From: Pseudomonas sp. BBP2017
GTDB lineage: Bacteria; Pseudomonadota; Gammaproteobacteria; Pseudomonadales; Pseudomonadaceae
Assembly: GCF_003024385.1 (NCBI RefSeq)
Contig: NZ_PVZN01000002.1
Span: forward strand, 310,001 to 374,000
DNA: 64,000 nt
Direction of reading: 5' to 3'
This document shows, in pieces, positions 1 to 7,898 of the stretch. Within the stretch, counting starts at the first letter, position 1, and every line of letters begins with the position of its first letter. Below the pieces are notes generated by a model. The model was not told the origin of the DNA, did not search any database, and saw only the letters and a program-made list of their open reading frames with translations. The position numbers and the translations under genes are program-made.

Positions 1-1290
1 GGTTACATCACCTCTGACTACGTCATCATGATGTTGCTGTTGATTGGTGCATTGGCCGTCATTTACGACCACTACGCTATTTACCGCAGCAACGTCGGTC
101 TTTCCATCAAGGCATTCAGACTATTTAAAGCGTGGTCGGCCACGTTTTGTTTTCTCGTGGTCATGGCATTTCTTACCAAGCAGAGCGAGAGTTATTCACG
201 CCTGCTGGTGGGTGAACTATTTGTCATCGGCTATTTTGTTCAGTTGTTTCTGCACTTCGCCGTGCGCGAGGTGCAAAAGCGCTTTTTTGCGCACGCCTAT
301 CGCCTGGAAAATGCCCTGATTATCGGGGCCGGCGACCTGGCTCATTTTCTGCATCAGAAAATAAGTAACAACCCGTGGTTTGGTGAGCGGATTGTTGGCT
401 GTGTCTTGACCGGTGAGGGGGATGACGGCGATTACGCAGAAGGAAAGAATCGTTTGTCAGTATTGGGACATGTTTCCGATCTTGATGAAATCGTCGTGCA
501 GCATGCGATCAGAACTGTCTATCTGGTCACGCCGCTAAGCGGGTCTGCAGTCATCAATGATGTGTACTTGAAGTTGCTCGACAAGTGCATTGCGGTTAAT
601 TGGGTGCCCGACATCTTTTCACTGCGTTTGATCAATCACAGTGTGCGTGAAATTTCCGGCATTCCCGTGCTGACCTTGTCTGAAACACCGTTGACGGGAA
701 CGAGCCTGTTCCTGAAGAACCTGGAAGATAAAGTCCTGGCAGCACTTATCTTGCTGTTTGCATCACCCGTGCTGCTGGCTATTGCCGTTGCCATCAAGCT
801 CGACAGCCCGGGCCCGGTGTTTTTCAGGCAGGAGCGCATGGGCTGGACCGGGGAGTCTTTTCGCATCTGGAAATTCAGAAGCATGTTTGTCCATGAAGCG
901 GAAGGTGGCGTTGTCAAACAAGCACAGAAAAATGATGTGAGGCTGACCCGGGTGGGCGCCTTTATCCGTCGAACCAGCCTGGACGAGTTGCCGCAGCTAT
1001 TCAATGTGTTGATGGGCGAGATGTCCCTGGTGGGGCCACGGCCACACGCGCTTCAACACGATACTCTGTACTCTCAGGACATCGTCGACTACTTTGCCCG
1101 GCACAATATCAAACCCGGCATGACAGGCCTGGCGCAGGTCCGTGGATTCAGAGGTGAAACCAAAGACATCGAGCAAATGATCCAGCGTGTGGACTCTGAC
1201 ATCGAGTACATCAACAACTGGTCGCTCTGGCTCGATTTTGTGATTCTTGTGCGTACGCTGAATGCCTTCACAGGCAAGCATGCCTACTAG
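1..1290 (+). CDS. Undecaprenyl-phosphate sugar phosphotransferase (WbaP/WcaJ-like), 5' end cut by window
   Basis: Membrane enzyme that moves a sugar-1-phosphate onto undecaprenyl phosphate, the first step of exopolysaccharide repeat-unit assembly. The frame is open from base 1, so the first visible ATG (base 28) is internal and N-terminal membrane segments are missing; 429 residues are visible. The middle has a Rossmann-like CoA_binding_3 region. A membrane segment near residue 245 leads into the C-terminal bacterial sugar-transferase domain, with its SPGPVFFRQ-, KFRSM- and SLDELPQL-type motifs and the NVLMGEMSLVGPRP signature. It is probably the last gene of a polysaccharide operon lying to the left. 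Its stop overlaps the stop of the convergent LysR gene. Which sugar is transferred cannot be told. Confidence 0.88.
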   Translation, partial: GYITSDYVIMMLLLIGALAVIYDHYAIYRSNVGLSIKAFRLFKAWSATFCFLVVMAFLTKQSESYSRLLVGELFVIGYFVQLFLHFAVREVQKRFFAHAYRLENALIIGAGDLAHFLHQKISNNPWFGERIVGCVLTGEGDDGDYAEGKNRLSVLGHVSDLDEIVVQHAIRTVYLVTPLSGSAVINDVYLKLLDKCIAVNWVPDIFSLRLINHSVREISGIPVLTLSETPLTGTSLFLKNLEDKVLAALILLFASPVLLAIAVAIKLDSPGPVFFRQERMGWTGESFRIWKFRSMFVHEAEGGVVKQAQKNDVRLTRVGAFIRRTSLDELPQLFNVLMGEMSLVGPRPHALQHDTLYSQDIVDYFARHNIKPGMTGLAQVRGFRGETKDIEQMIQRVDSDIEYINNWSLWLDFVILVRTLNAFTGKHAY

Positions 1291-2228
1291 TGGCTTACAG
1301 CGGCGTGTAAGGCCCGGAAGCTTTCAGCTTCCTCAACCAGCCAGTCATGCACTGCCCGGGCGCTCGGATGCGTCAGACCAGCGGGTGGGTAGAGCAGCAC
1401 GTAGCGCTTGTGATTGGCGATCGGCAGGCCGAACGGCACGATCAGGGCGCCGCGTTCCAGTTCGTCATTGAGCAGGGTACGCCGTGCGATGGCAACACCA
1501 ATACCGGCAATCGCCGCTTCAATGGTCAAGTGGTTGCGGTTGAAGGTGTGCCCGCGGCGCACGTCCAGGCCGCCCGCACCAATCCCTTCCAGATAGAACT
1601 CCCACTCGGCATATTCCGAACTGCCCCGCCAGGCGGTGATGTCGTGCAGCAATGGATAGTGCGCAAGATCGGCTGGGCCGTGCAGGGGCGGGCGGCCTCG
1701 CAGCAGGGTCGGTGAACACACCGGGAAAATCTGCTCATCGAGCAGCGGCGTTGAGTGCATGCCTGGATAGCTGCCGTCGTTGAGGTCGATGGCCAGGTCG
1801 AAGTCGCCTTCATGCAAAGCCTGAGTGCTGTCCTCGGCCACCAGACGCAACTGGATATCCGGGTAGCGTTGCTGCAAGCGGGGCAGGCGTGGAGTCAACC
1901 ATTTGGCCAGAAACGAGGGAATCGAACGCAGGCGCAGGGTGCCACGGATTTCGCCAGCGTCCAGGCGCAGCAATTCGGCGTCGATGCTGCCGTAGGCTTC
2001 ACTGACCGTCTGTGCCAGGCGCTGTCCCTCGGCGCTCAGTTCCACGCCACGGGCGCGGCGCAGGAACAGACGAAAGCCCAGGCGCTCTTCCAACTGACGA
2101 ATCTGCTGGCTCACCGCGCCGGGGGTGATGTGCAGTTCTTCGGCGCAGCGGGTGAACGACAGGTGCCGTGCCGCGCAGCAAAACACGTGCAACCAGACAT
2201 ACATCTGGCCATTCATTTGCCGTCTCAT
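1287..2228 (-). CDS. LysR-family regulator, probably of the adjacent serine genes
   Basis: A 313-residue LysR-type regulator with an N-terminal winged helix (about residues 8-67, including an ITPGAVSQQIRQLEE recognition segment) and a C-terminal periplasmic-binding-like effector domain. The style is GcvA/DsdC-like. It is divergent from the L-serine ammonia-lyase gene with about 150 bases between them, the usual LysR layout for controlling the neighbour. A TTTAG-N5-CTAAA inverted repeat lies directly before its start codon. The MRRQMNGQMY start is used; the second ATG, five codons in, is also possible. The target and effector (serine or glycine) are inferred from context only. Confidence 0.85.
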   Translation of the reverse strand: MRRQMNGQMYVWLHVFCCAARHLSFTRCAEELHITPGAVSQQIRQLEERLGFRLFLRRARGVELSAEGQRLAQTVSEAYGSIDAELLRLDAGEIRGTLRLRSIPSFLAKWLTPRLPRLQQRYPDIQLRLVAEDSTQALHEGDFDLAIDLNDGSYPGMHSTPLLDEQIFPVCSPTLLRGRPPLHGPADLAHYPLLHDITAWRGSSEYAEWEFYLEGIGAGGLDVRRGHTFNRNHLTIEAAIAGIGVAIARRTLLNDELERGALIVPFGLPIANHKRYVLLYPPAGLTHPSARAVHDWLVEEAESFRALHAAVSH

Positions 2229-2230
2229 CG

Positions 2231-2245
2231 TTTAGTTCTGCTAAA
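2231..2245. promoter_or_regulatory. Candidate LysR box TTTAG-N5-CTAAA
   Basis: A perfect 5-bp inverted repeat with 5-bp spacer, fitting the T-N11-A LysR consensus, lies in the divergent region just upstream of the LysR start. A further half-site CTTAG follows at about 2252. It would suit autoregulation and control of the serine operon. Binding is inferred. Confidence 0.45.
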
Positions 2246-2375
2246 GGCTTGCTTAGAAATTTTCGTTGGTCAATGCCACGGTGACCGGGCAGTATCGCGC
2301 AACTTCGTGAAACCCTTAAATTTTTTTCATAGCGCCGCAGGGTGACATTTGTCGCTTGAGCGTGCAGGCATTAGC

Positions 2376-3752
2376 ATGGCTATCAGTGTTTTCGACCTTT
2401 TCAAGATTGGCATCGGGCCCTCCAGTTCCCATACCGTGGGGCCGATGCGGGCGGCTGCGACCTTTGCCCGGGCCCTGCGTGAGCAGGGCCTGCTGGAGCA
2501 CGTCAGTCGGGTAGAGGTTCGTCTGTATGGCTCGTTGTCGGCCACCGGAGTGGGGCATGCTACAGATCGTGCCACCTTGCTCGGGTTGATGGGCGAGTGG
2601 CCCGACCAGATTGATCCGCAGCGTATCGAGCCGCTCATCACGCAGTTGCAGGACAGCCAGGTGCTGCTGCTCGATGGTCGTCATGCCGTTGCCTTCGATT
2701 GCAGTCGCGACTTGCTGCTGCTCGACGAAAGCCTGCCGTATCACCCCAATGCCATGACCCTGGAAGCCTGCAGCGCAAGCGGTTCATTGCTGCAGCAGAC
2801 TTACTATTCGGTCGGCGGTGGTTTTATTGTCGAGGCCGCGCAGATTGGCGCTGCCGGCGACAGCGCCGAGCAGGTCATGTTGCCCTACGACTTCGACAGC
2901 GCCGCTGAACTCCTGGCGTTATGCAAGCAGCACCAGTTGCGCGTCAGTGAGTTGATGATGGCCAACGAATTGGCCTGGCGCTCCGAGGCCGAGGTGCGCA
3001 GTGGCTTGCTCAAGCTTTGGGCGGCGATGCGTGAGTGCGTCGACAACGGCCTGCGTAACGAAGGCATCCTGCCCGGTGGGCTGAAGGTCAAACGTCGCGC
3101 TGCCAAGCTGCACCGTAGCCTGCAGGAGCTGGGCAAGCCCAATGTGATCGGCTCGACATTGAGCGCCATGGAGTGGGTCAACCTGTTCGCCCTGGCGGTC
3201 AACGAAGAAAACGCTGCGGGCGGACGTATGGTCACCGCGCCCACCAACGGTGCTGCCGGGATTATTCCGGCGGTGCTGCATTACTACATGAAGTTCAACC
3301 CTGATGCCTGCGACAACGATGTTGTCGACTTTCTGCTCAGCGCTGCTGCTGTGGGCATTCTGTGCAAGAAGAACGCCTCGATTTCCGGTGCTGAAGTGGG
3401 CTGTCAGGGCGAGGTGGGCTCGGCGTGTTCCATGGCGGCGGCAGGTCTTGCCGAAGTGCTTGGGGCGACCCCGATGCAGCTGGAAAATGCTGCTGAAATC
3501 GCCCTTGAACATAACCTCGGCCTGACCTGCGACCCGGTTGGCGGTCTGGTTCAGGTGCCGTGTATCGAGCGCAACGCCATCGCGGCGGTCAAGGCCATCA
3601 ACGCTGTGCAAATGGCTTTGCGCGGTGATGGCGAGCATTTCATTTCCCTGGACCGGGTGATCCGCACCATGCGCGATACCGGTGCCGACATGCATGCCAA
3701 CTACAAGGAGACTTCGCGCGGCGGCCTGGCGGTCGCTTTTGTCGAGTGTTGA
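2376..3752 (+). CDS. sdaA: L-serine ammonia-lyase, Fe-S type
   Basis: Deaminates L-serine to pyruvate and ammonia. The 458-residue protein is the single-chain form. The N-terminal (beta) part starts with the typical [25 protein letters not shown] segment. The alpha part carries the conserved Cys residues for an oxygen-sensitive 4Fe-4S cluster ([24 protein letters not shown] and the later TCDPVGG region). I chose the ATG at 2376 over the upstream TTG because family proteins start MAISVFDLF. Pseudomonads usually have two paralogues (SdaA/SdaB) that I cannot tell apart here. A transporter of the serine family follows directly, so the pair imports and degrades serine. Confidence 0.93.
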   Translation: MAISVFDLFKIGIGPSSSHTVGPMRAAATFARALREQGLLEHVSRVEVRLYGSLSATGVGHATDRATLLGLMGEWPDQIDPQRIEPLITQLQDSQVLLLDGRHAVAFDCSRDLLLLDESLPYHPNAMTLEACSASGSLLQQTYYSVGGGFIVEAAQIGAAGDSAEQVMLPYDFDSAAELLALCKQHQLRVSELMMANELAWRSEAEVRSGLLKLWAAMRECVDNGLRNEGILPGGLKVKRRAAKLHRSLQELGKPNVIGSTLSAMEWVNLFALAVNEENAAGGRMVTAPTNGAAGIIPAVLHYYMKFNPDACDNDVVDFLLSAAAVGILCKKNASISGAEVGCQGEVGSACSMAAAGLAEVLGATPMQLENAAEIALEHNLGLTCDPVGGLVQVPCIERNAIAAVKAINAVQMALRGDGEHFISLDRVIRTMRDTGADMHANYKETSRGGLAVAFVEC

Positions 3753-3812
3753 GTTAGACCCTCGCGGGGCAAGTTATTCATAAGCAACAAAAACAACTAC
3801 AAGGCAATATCG

Positions 3813-5111
3813 ATGACTGATGTAAACACCACCACCCACCTGGGTGCGCGCACGGCTGCGCCCGCGCAAAGCAAAACCTGGAATCGCCACGACACCACCT
3901 GGGTCCTGGGCCTGTACGGCACCGCCATTGGCGCCGGTACCCTGTTCCTGCCGATCAACGCCGGGGTAGGGGGCTTCTGGCCGCTGCTGGTGCTGGCGCT
4001 GTTGGCGTTCCCGATGACCTATTACGCGCACCGTGGCCTGACCCGTTTTGTGCTGTCCGGCAAGCGCGGCGCCAGTGAAGATATCACTGAAGTAGTGGAA
4101 GAGCACTTCGGTGTCGGCGCCGGCAAGCTGATCACCTTGCTGTACTTCCTGGCCATTTTCCCCATCCTGCTGGTCTACAGCGTGGCGCTGACCAATACCC
4201 TGGGCAGCTTCATGGAGCACCAGTTGCACATGACCCCGCCACCGCGAGCCTTGCTGGCGTTGCTGTTGATCTGTGGCCTGATGATCGTGGTGCGCAGCGG
4301 CCAGGGCATTATCGTCAAGGTCATGAGCCTGTTGGTCTATCCCTTTGTTGCCGCACTGCTGTTGCTGGCCCTGAGTCTGATCCCCAGCTGGAACGGCGCG
4401 TTCTTCGCCCAGGCGTCCGCAGGCATGCCGCTGGACCTGTTCTTCAAGACCCTGTGGCTGGCGATCCCGGTGATGGTCTTCTCGTTCAACCATTCACCGA
4501 TCATCTCGGCCTTTGCCGTTGAGCAAAAGCACCGCTACGGCGAACAGGCCGACCAGAAGAGCAGTCGTATCTTGGCCCGTGCGCATGTGATGATGGTGTT
4601 GACGGTGATGTTCTTCTGCTTCAGCTGCGTGCTGGCCCTGAGCCCGGCCGATCTTGCGGCGGCCAAGCAACAGAACATCTCGATCCTCTCGTACCTGGCC
4701 AACCACTTCCAGACACCGGTCATTGCCTTTGTCGCGCCGTTGATTGCATTGGTGGCGATCACCAAATCGTTCCTCGGTCACTACATCGGTGCCAGCGAAG
4801 GTTTCCAGGGCATGATCGTGAAAAGTCTGCGCAGCCGCGGCAAGCAACTGCCAGCCAAGCGTCTGGAACAACTCACCGCGCTGTTCATGGTGCTGACCTG
4901 CTGGGCCGTGGCCACCCTCAATCCGAGCATCCTGGGGATGATCGAGAACCTTGGCGGGCCAATTATCGCCTGCCTGTTGTTCCTGATGCCGATGTACGCC
5001 ATCCACAAGGTGCCGTCGTTGCGCAAATATTCGGGCAAGGTGTCGAATGTCTTCGTCGTGCTGATCGGCCTGATTACCCTGTCGGCGATTCTTTACTCGT
5101 TCTTCGCCTGA
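3813..5111 (+). CDS. sdaC: Serine (hydroxy amino acid) transporter, HAAAP family
   Basis: Inner-membrane amino-acid/proton symporter of the HAAAP (SdaC/TdcC) family, 432 residues with about eleven hydrophobic segments. The first begins near residue 27 with the family's GLYGTAIGAGTLFLP motif. It lies 60 bases after the serine ammonia-lyase gene on the same strand, so co-transcription is likely. Serine is the expected substrate from the neighbour; threonine cannot be excluded. A strong hairpin terminator follows about 70 bases downstream. Confidence 0.9.
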   Translation: MTDVNTTTHLGARTAAPAQSKTWNRHDTTWVLGLYGTAIGAGTLFLPINAGVGGFWPLLVLALLAFPMTYYAHRGLTRFVLSGKRGASEDITEVVEEHFGVGAGKLITLLYFLAIFPILLVYSVALTNTLGSFMEHQLHMTPPPRALLALLLICGLMIVVRSGQGIIVKVMSLLVYPFVAALLLLALSLIPSWNGAFFAQASAGMPLDLFFKTLWLAIPVMVFSFNHSPIISAFAVEQKHRYGEQADQKSSRILARAHVMMVLTVMFFCFSCVLALSPADLAAAKQQNISILSYLANHFQTPVIAFVAPLIALVAITKSFLGHYIGASEGFQGMIVKSLRSRGKQLPAKRLEQLTALFMVLTCWAVATLNPSILGMIENLGGPIIACLLFLMPMYAIHKVPSLRKYSGKVSNVFVVLIGLITLSAILYSFFA

Positions 5112-5179
5112 CCTGAAGGTTGCTGCGCCGCTGTTCTAAGCGCAGGACACTGCAGGCCGCGATTGCATCTTCCCCTGCG

Positions 5180-5222
5180 AAGGGCCTGACGCTAGTGTGA
5201 GCACACTTGCGTCAGGCCCTTT
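5180..5222. terminator. Strong hairpin terminator
   Basis: AAGGGCCTGACGC pairs perfectly with GCGTCAGGCCCTT, and after one mismatch AGTGTG pairs with CACACT around a 2-nt loop, giving a very stable stem with T residues on the 3' side. It ends the serine operon before the OsmC gene. Confidence 0.85.
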
Positions 5223-5254
5223 TGGCTTGACCATCGCAAAGGAAGCCACCGCAG

Positions 5255-5662
5255 ATGACCGATTCGACCGTTCACGCCGAGCTGGGTGAGATCCCCTATA
5301 CCGTCAACTTGTCCGCGGGTGTGAACCAGTGGCTGGCGGATGAAAACCAGGCGCTCGGTGGCCGCGACGCCGGCCCCAATCCCCACCAGTTGCTGCTCTC
5401 GGCGCTGGGGGCGTGCACCGCGATCACTGTGTCAATGTACGCCCGGCGCAAGCAATGGCCGCTGCAGCATGTGCATGTGCAGCTCGATATCGTCAAGGAA
5501 GAGAAAACCGTACCGATGAGCACCGAGATCAAGCGTGTCATTGAACTGCACGGTGATCTCGATGCGGCCCAGCGTGAGCGTTTGCTGGGTGTGGCCAACG
5601 CCTGTCCGCTGCACAAGCTGCTCAGCGGCAGCATTGCTATCGACAGTCAGTTGAGTGACTAA
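5255..5662 (+). CDS. OsmC/Ohr-family protein
   Basis: A 135-residue OsmC-fold protein. Family members reduce organic hydroperoxides with a pair of Cys residues. The N-terminal strand region is followed by the conserved PNPHQLLLSALGACTAITVSMYA helix with one Cys (residue 51), and a later NACPLHKLL segment carries the second Cys. An AGGAAG ribosome site precedes the ATG. The gene has its own space after a terminator, so it is probably monocistronic. Its stop overlaps the convergent lipoprotein stop by 4 bases. Confidence 0.88.
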   Translation: MTDSTVHAELGEIPYTVNLSAGVNQWLADENQALGGRDAGPNPHQLLLSALGACTAITVSMYARRKQWPLQHVHVQLDIVKEEKTVPMSTEIKRVIELHGDLDAAQRERLLGVANACPLHKLLSGSIAIDSQLSD

Positions 5663-6336
5663 CGCGACTCGCTTCTGAACTTGACGAAGCTGCGGCGCAT
5701 GTCCGAGGCCCAGCCGTCGAGTACCGGCTGGACGTCTTTCACGGTCAGCTTGGTGGTGTCGTTTTCAAGCTCCTTGCCGGCGCCTTTACGCACCACCTGG
5801 GCCAGCACCGTGTTGTTGCCGCCGTCGAGAATTGCCGCTTCGGTGGCGATGTCGACATCCTGGTCTCGACCACCGGCGGCGGTGTTGACGGCTGCCGCCA
5901 GCAGGGCGATCGGGATCACTTCGTAAGGCCTGAGCCCTTCGTTGCTGGTTGCCACTGCGGTAATCGCCGGGCGCACCACCAGCACATTCGGGCCCGGACC
6001 TGTGGCCAGCGCTACGACCGCTCCCAACTCACGCTTGAGCGCCGCGTCGTAGTAGTGGGTGATTTGCTGCAGCGTTTGTGGGGAGATCACGTCCGTGGGC
6101 TGCGGCTTGGGGTAGAACTGACTGGGCTCGATGTATACCTGTTTGTAGTTGGAGGCCTTGAAGTTGGGGGAGATCCAACGCATTACCGGTGCGCCGGAGA
6201 TACTCTCGGCCTCCTTCAGGTGGCTGTAGTCTTTGAGAAATCCGGAATATTCGCTGGGGTCGACCCTGGAGCTGGCGCAACCGGCCAGTACGATAAGTGC
6301 AGAGCAGAGTAAGGTTGCACGTAGTGCGGATTTCAT
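5659..6336 (-). CDS. DUF3313-type lipoprotein
   Basis: A 225-residue exported lipoprotein. The N-terminus is a signal peptide ending in an LAGC lipobox (Cys at residue 19). The rest resembles the DUF3313 family: an RWISPNFK-like segment, a VYIEPSQF segment, and a Gly/Asp-rich stretch near residues 150-165. Function is unknown. It stands alone between convergent OsmC and a same-strand crotonase gene 124 bases upstream. Confidence 0.82.
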   Translation of the reverse strand: MKSALRATLLCSALIVLAGCASSRVDPSEYSGFLKDYSHLKEAESISGAPVMRWISPNFKASNYKQVYIEPSQFYPKPQPTDVISPQTLQQITHYYDAALKRELGAVVALATGPGPNVLVVRPAITAVATSNEGLRPYEVIPIALLAAAVNTAAGGRDQDVDIATEAAILDGGNNTVLAQVVRKGAGKELENDTTKLTVKDVQPVLDGWASDMRRSFVKFRSESR

Positions 6337-6460
6337 TGGCTTTCGTTCCTTGGCAATGATTGCGATGACACCTGTGAGGTATCCTCAACAAAGCTAGCAG
6401 CTCCCGGCCTGTGCGCCAGAGCCTCCCATGGATTTTCACCGTACGATCGGTGCGTGCAGG

Positions 6461-7207
6461 TCAATCCTTCACCAACGCCCGCAACGCCGCCTTCGCCTCA
6501 GGCGTATGCAGACGCTCGATAAACAGCAGGCCCTCGCGACGCACGCAGGCTTCCAGTTCTGTCCGGTGCGTATCCTTGAGCAAGCGCTTGCTGACCCGCA
6601 ACGCTTCCTGCGGCAGGCTTTGCAGGCGTTGCGCCAATTGCCGGGCGGCGCTCAGGCATTGCTCGCCATCCTCATGCAGCTCATTGGCCAGGCCCCATTG
6701 CACGGCCTGCTCACCGCTCAGCAGCTCATTGCACAACAGCAGCCGGGCAGCCCGGGCGTGCCCCAGCAAGCGCGGCAACAAAAGGCTGGAGCCAAACTCC
6801 GGGCACAAGCCCAGCGGCACAAAGGGCATGCGCAGCTTGGCCGTGCGGCTTACCAGCACCTGATCGCAATGCAGCAGCAGGGTGGTGCCAATCCCGATGG
6901 CGGCGCCGGAAACGGCGGCAATCAGTGGCTTGTCCAGGGCCATGACAATGCGCATCAGGCGAAACACCGGGCTGTCCATGTCGACGGGCGGGTTGTCGAG
7001 AAAATCCTTGAGGTCGTTGCCGGCGCTGAAACACTGGGCGCCACCGGTGATGACGATGACCTCGACCTGCGGGTCATCGCTGGCCGCCAGCAGCAGCTCG
7101 CCAAGCGCGCTGTACATGGCGCTGTTCAAGGCGTTGAGCTTGTCTGGGCGGTTGAAGGTCAAGGTCAACAAGCCGTTGTTAAGGTCACGAATAATCAGGT
7201 CGGTCAT
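6461..7207 (-). CDS. Crotonase-family enzyme (enoyl-CoA hydratase/isomerase, ECI-like)
   Basis: A 248-residue single-domain crotonase. The oxyanion-hole segments are visible (SAGNDLKDF near residue 61; SGAAIGIGTT near 100). Only the second acidic position is kept: Glu137 in LGLCPEFGSS. The place of the first crotonase Glu is Thr. That pattern fits delta3,delta2-enoyl-CoA isomerases (ECI2-like) better than a true hydratase. The gene sits 29 bases downstream of the cupin/XRE regulator on the same strand and may belong to the catabolic locus that follows. Its substrate is unknown. Confidence 0.85.
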   Translation of the reverse strand: MTDLIIRDLNNGLLTLTFNRPDKLNALNSAMYSALGELLLAASDDPQVEVIVITGGAQCFSAGNDLKDFLDNPPVDMDSPVFRLMRIVMALDKPLIAAVSGAAIGIGTTLLLHCDQVLVSRTAKLRMPFVPLGLCPEFGSSLLLPRLLGHARAARLLLCNELLSGEQAVQWGLANELHEDGEQCLSAARQLAQRLQSLPQEALRVSKRLLKDTHRTELEACVRREGLLFIERLHTPEAKAALRALVKD

Positions 7208-7236
7208 GGCAAGCCTTTATTGTTCTTGTCTTGGGT

Positions 7237-7851
7237 TTAGAAGGTCGGTGGCGTGATTACCCAGATGACCACGGCATCGACCTCACCAGGGTTACCGTAG
7301 CGGTGCGGTTCCTGGCTGGAAAAACTGAAGCTGTCGCCTTCGTTGAGACGGAAGTGGCGCTCGCCCACCCACAGCTCGAAACTGCCTGATAGCAGATATC
7401 CGGCTTCTTCGCCTTCATGGCTGTAACTTTGCTGGCTGTAGGTGCCCGGCGGAAAGCGCGAGTGGAGCATTTCCAGTTCGCGGTTAGGCTGCGGGCTCAG
7501 CAACTGGTCAACGATACCATCTTCGTAGTGAACACTCAGGCGGCTGTTTTTGCGTACCACGTAGCCGTTGTCTTCAGGGTCGGTGCTGGCTTCGCTGGCG
7601 AAGAACCACTGGATGGTCACGCCCAGGCTGCGGGCAATGTTGAATAGCGCCGGAATCGACGGAAAAGACAGGTTACGTTCCAGCTGGCTGATGTAGCCAG
7701 CGGTCAGCTCGCTCTGCTGGGCCAGCTCGGCCAGGGTCATGCCCCGGCGTTTGCGCAGGCCGCGAATACGCGTGCCAAGAAACTGCGGGGCAGCAGCACC
7801 TTCCTGGCTGGGAACGGCGCCGGCGGGCGGCATCTTGCTGCTGTTGCTCAT
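7237..7851 (-). CDS. XRE-family regulator with C-terminal cupin domain
   Basis: A 204-residue regulator with an HTH_3 domain (about residues 28-83, with TLAELAQQSELTAGYISQLE) joined to a small cupin domain (about 125-200) that likely binds a small ligand. This family (PuuR/HipB-cupin type) often controls amine and amino-acid catabolism. I start at MSNSSK because GGAGCACCCC gives a good ribosome site and upstream residues do not look coded. It lies between the crotonase and the flavin oxidoreductase on the same strand, so it probably controls this locus. Confidence 0.88.
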   Translation of the reverse strand: MSNSSKMPPAGAVPSQEGAAAPQFLGTRIRGLRKRRGMTLAELAQQSELTAGYISQLERNLSFPSIPALFNIARSLGVTIQWFFASEASTDPEDNGYVVRKNSRLSVHYEDGIVDQLLSPQPNRELEMLHSRFPPGTYSQQSYSHEGEEAGYLLSGSFELWVGERHFRLNEGDSFSFSSQEPHRYGNPGEVDAVVIWVITPPTF

Positions 7852-7898
7852 GGGGTGCTCCGAACCGCACGCTACAAAGCCCCGGAGTATAAACAGGC

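Noticed and set aside
6136..6145. Another GTATAC hexamer in the lipoprotein gene, and one near 50197 in the MFS gene
   Set aside because: Both lie inside coding sequence and lack the TCG/CGA flanks of the three GntR-type sites.
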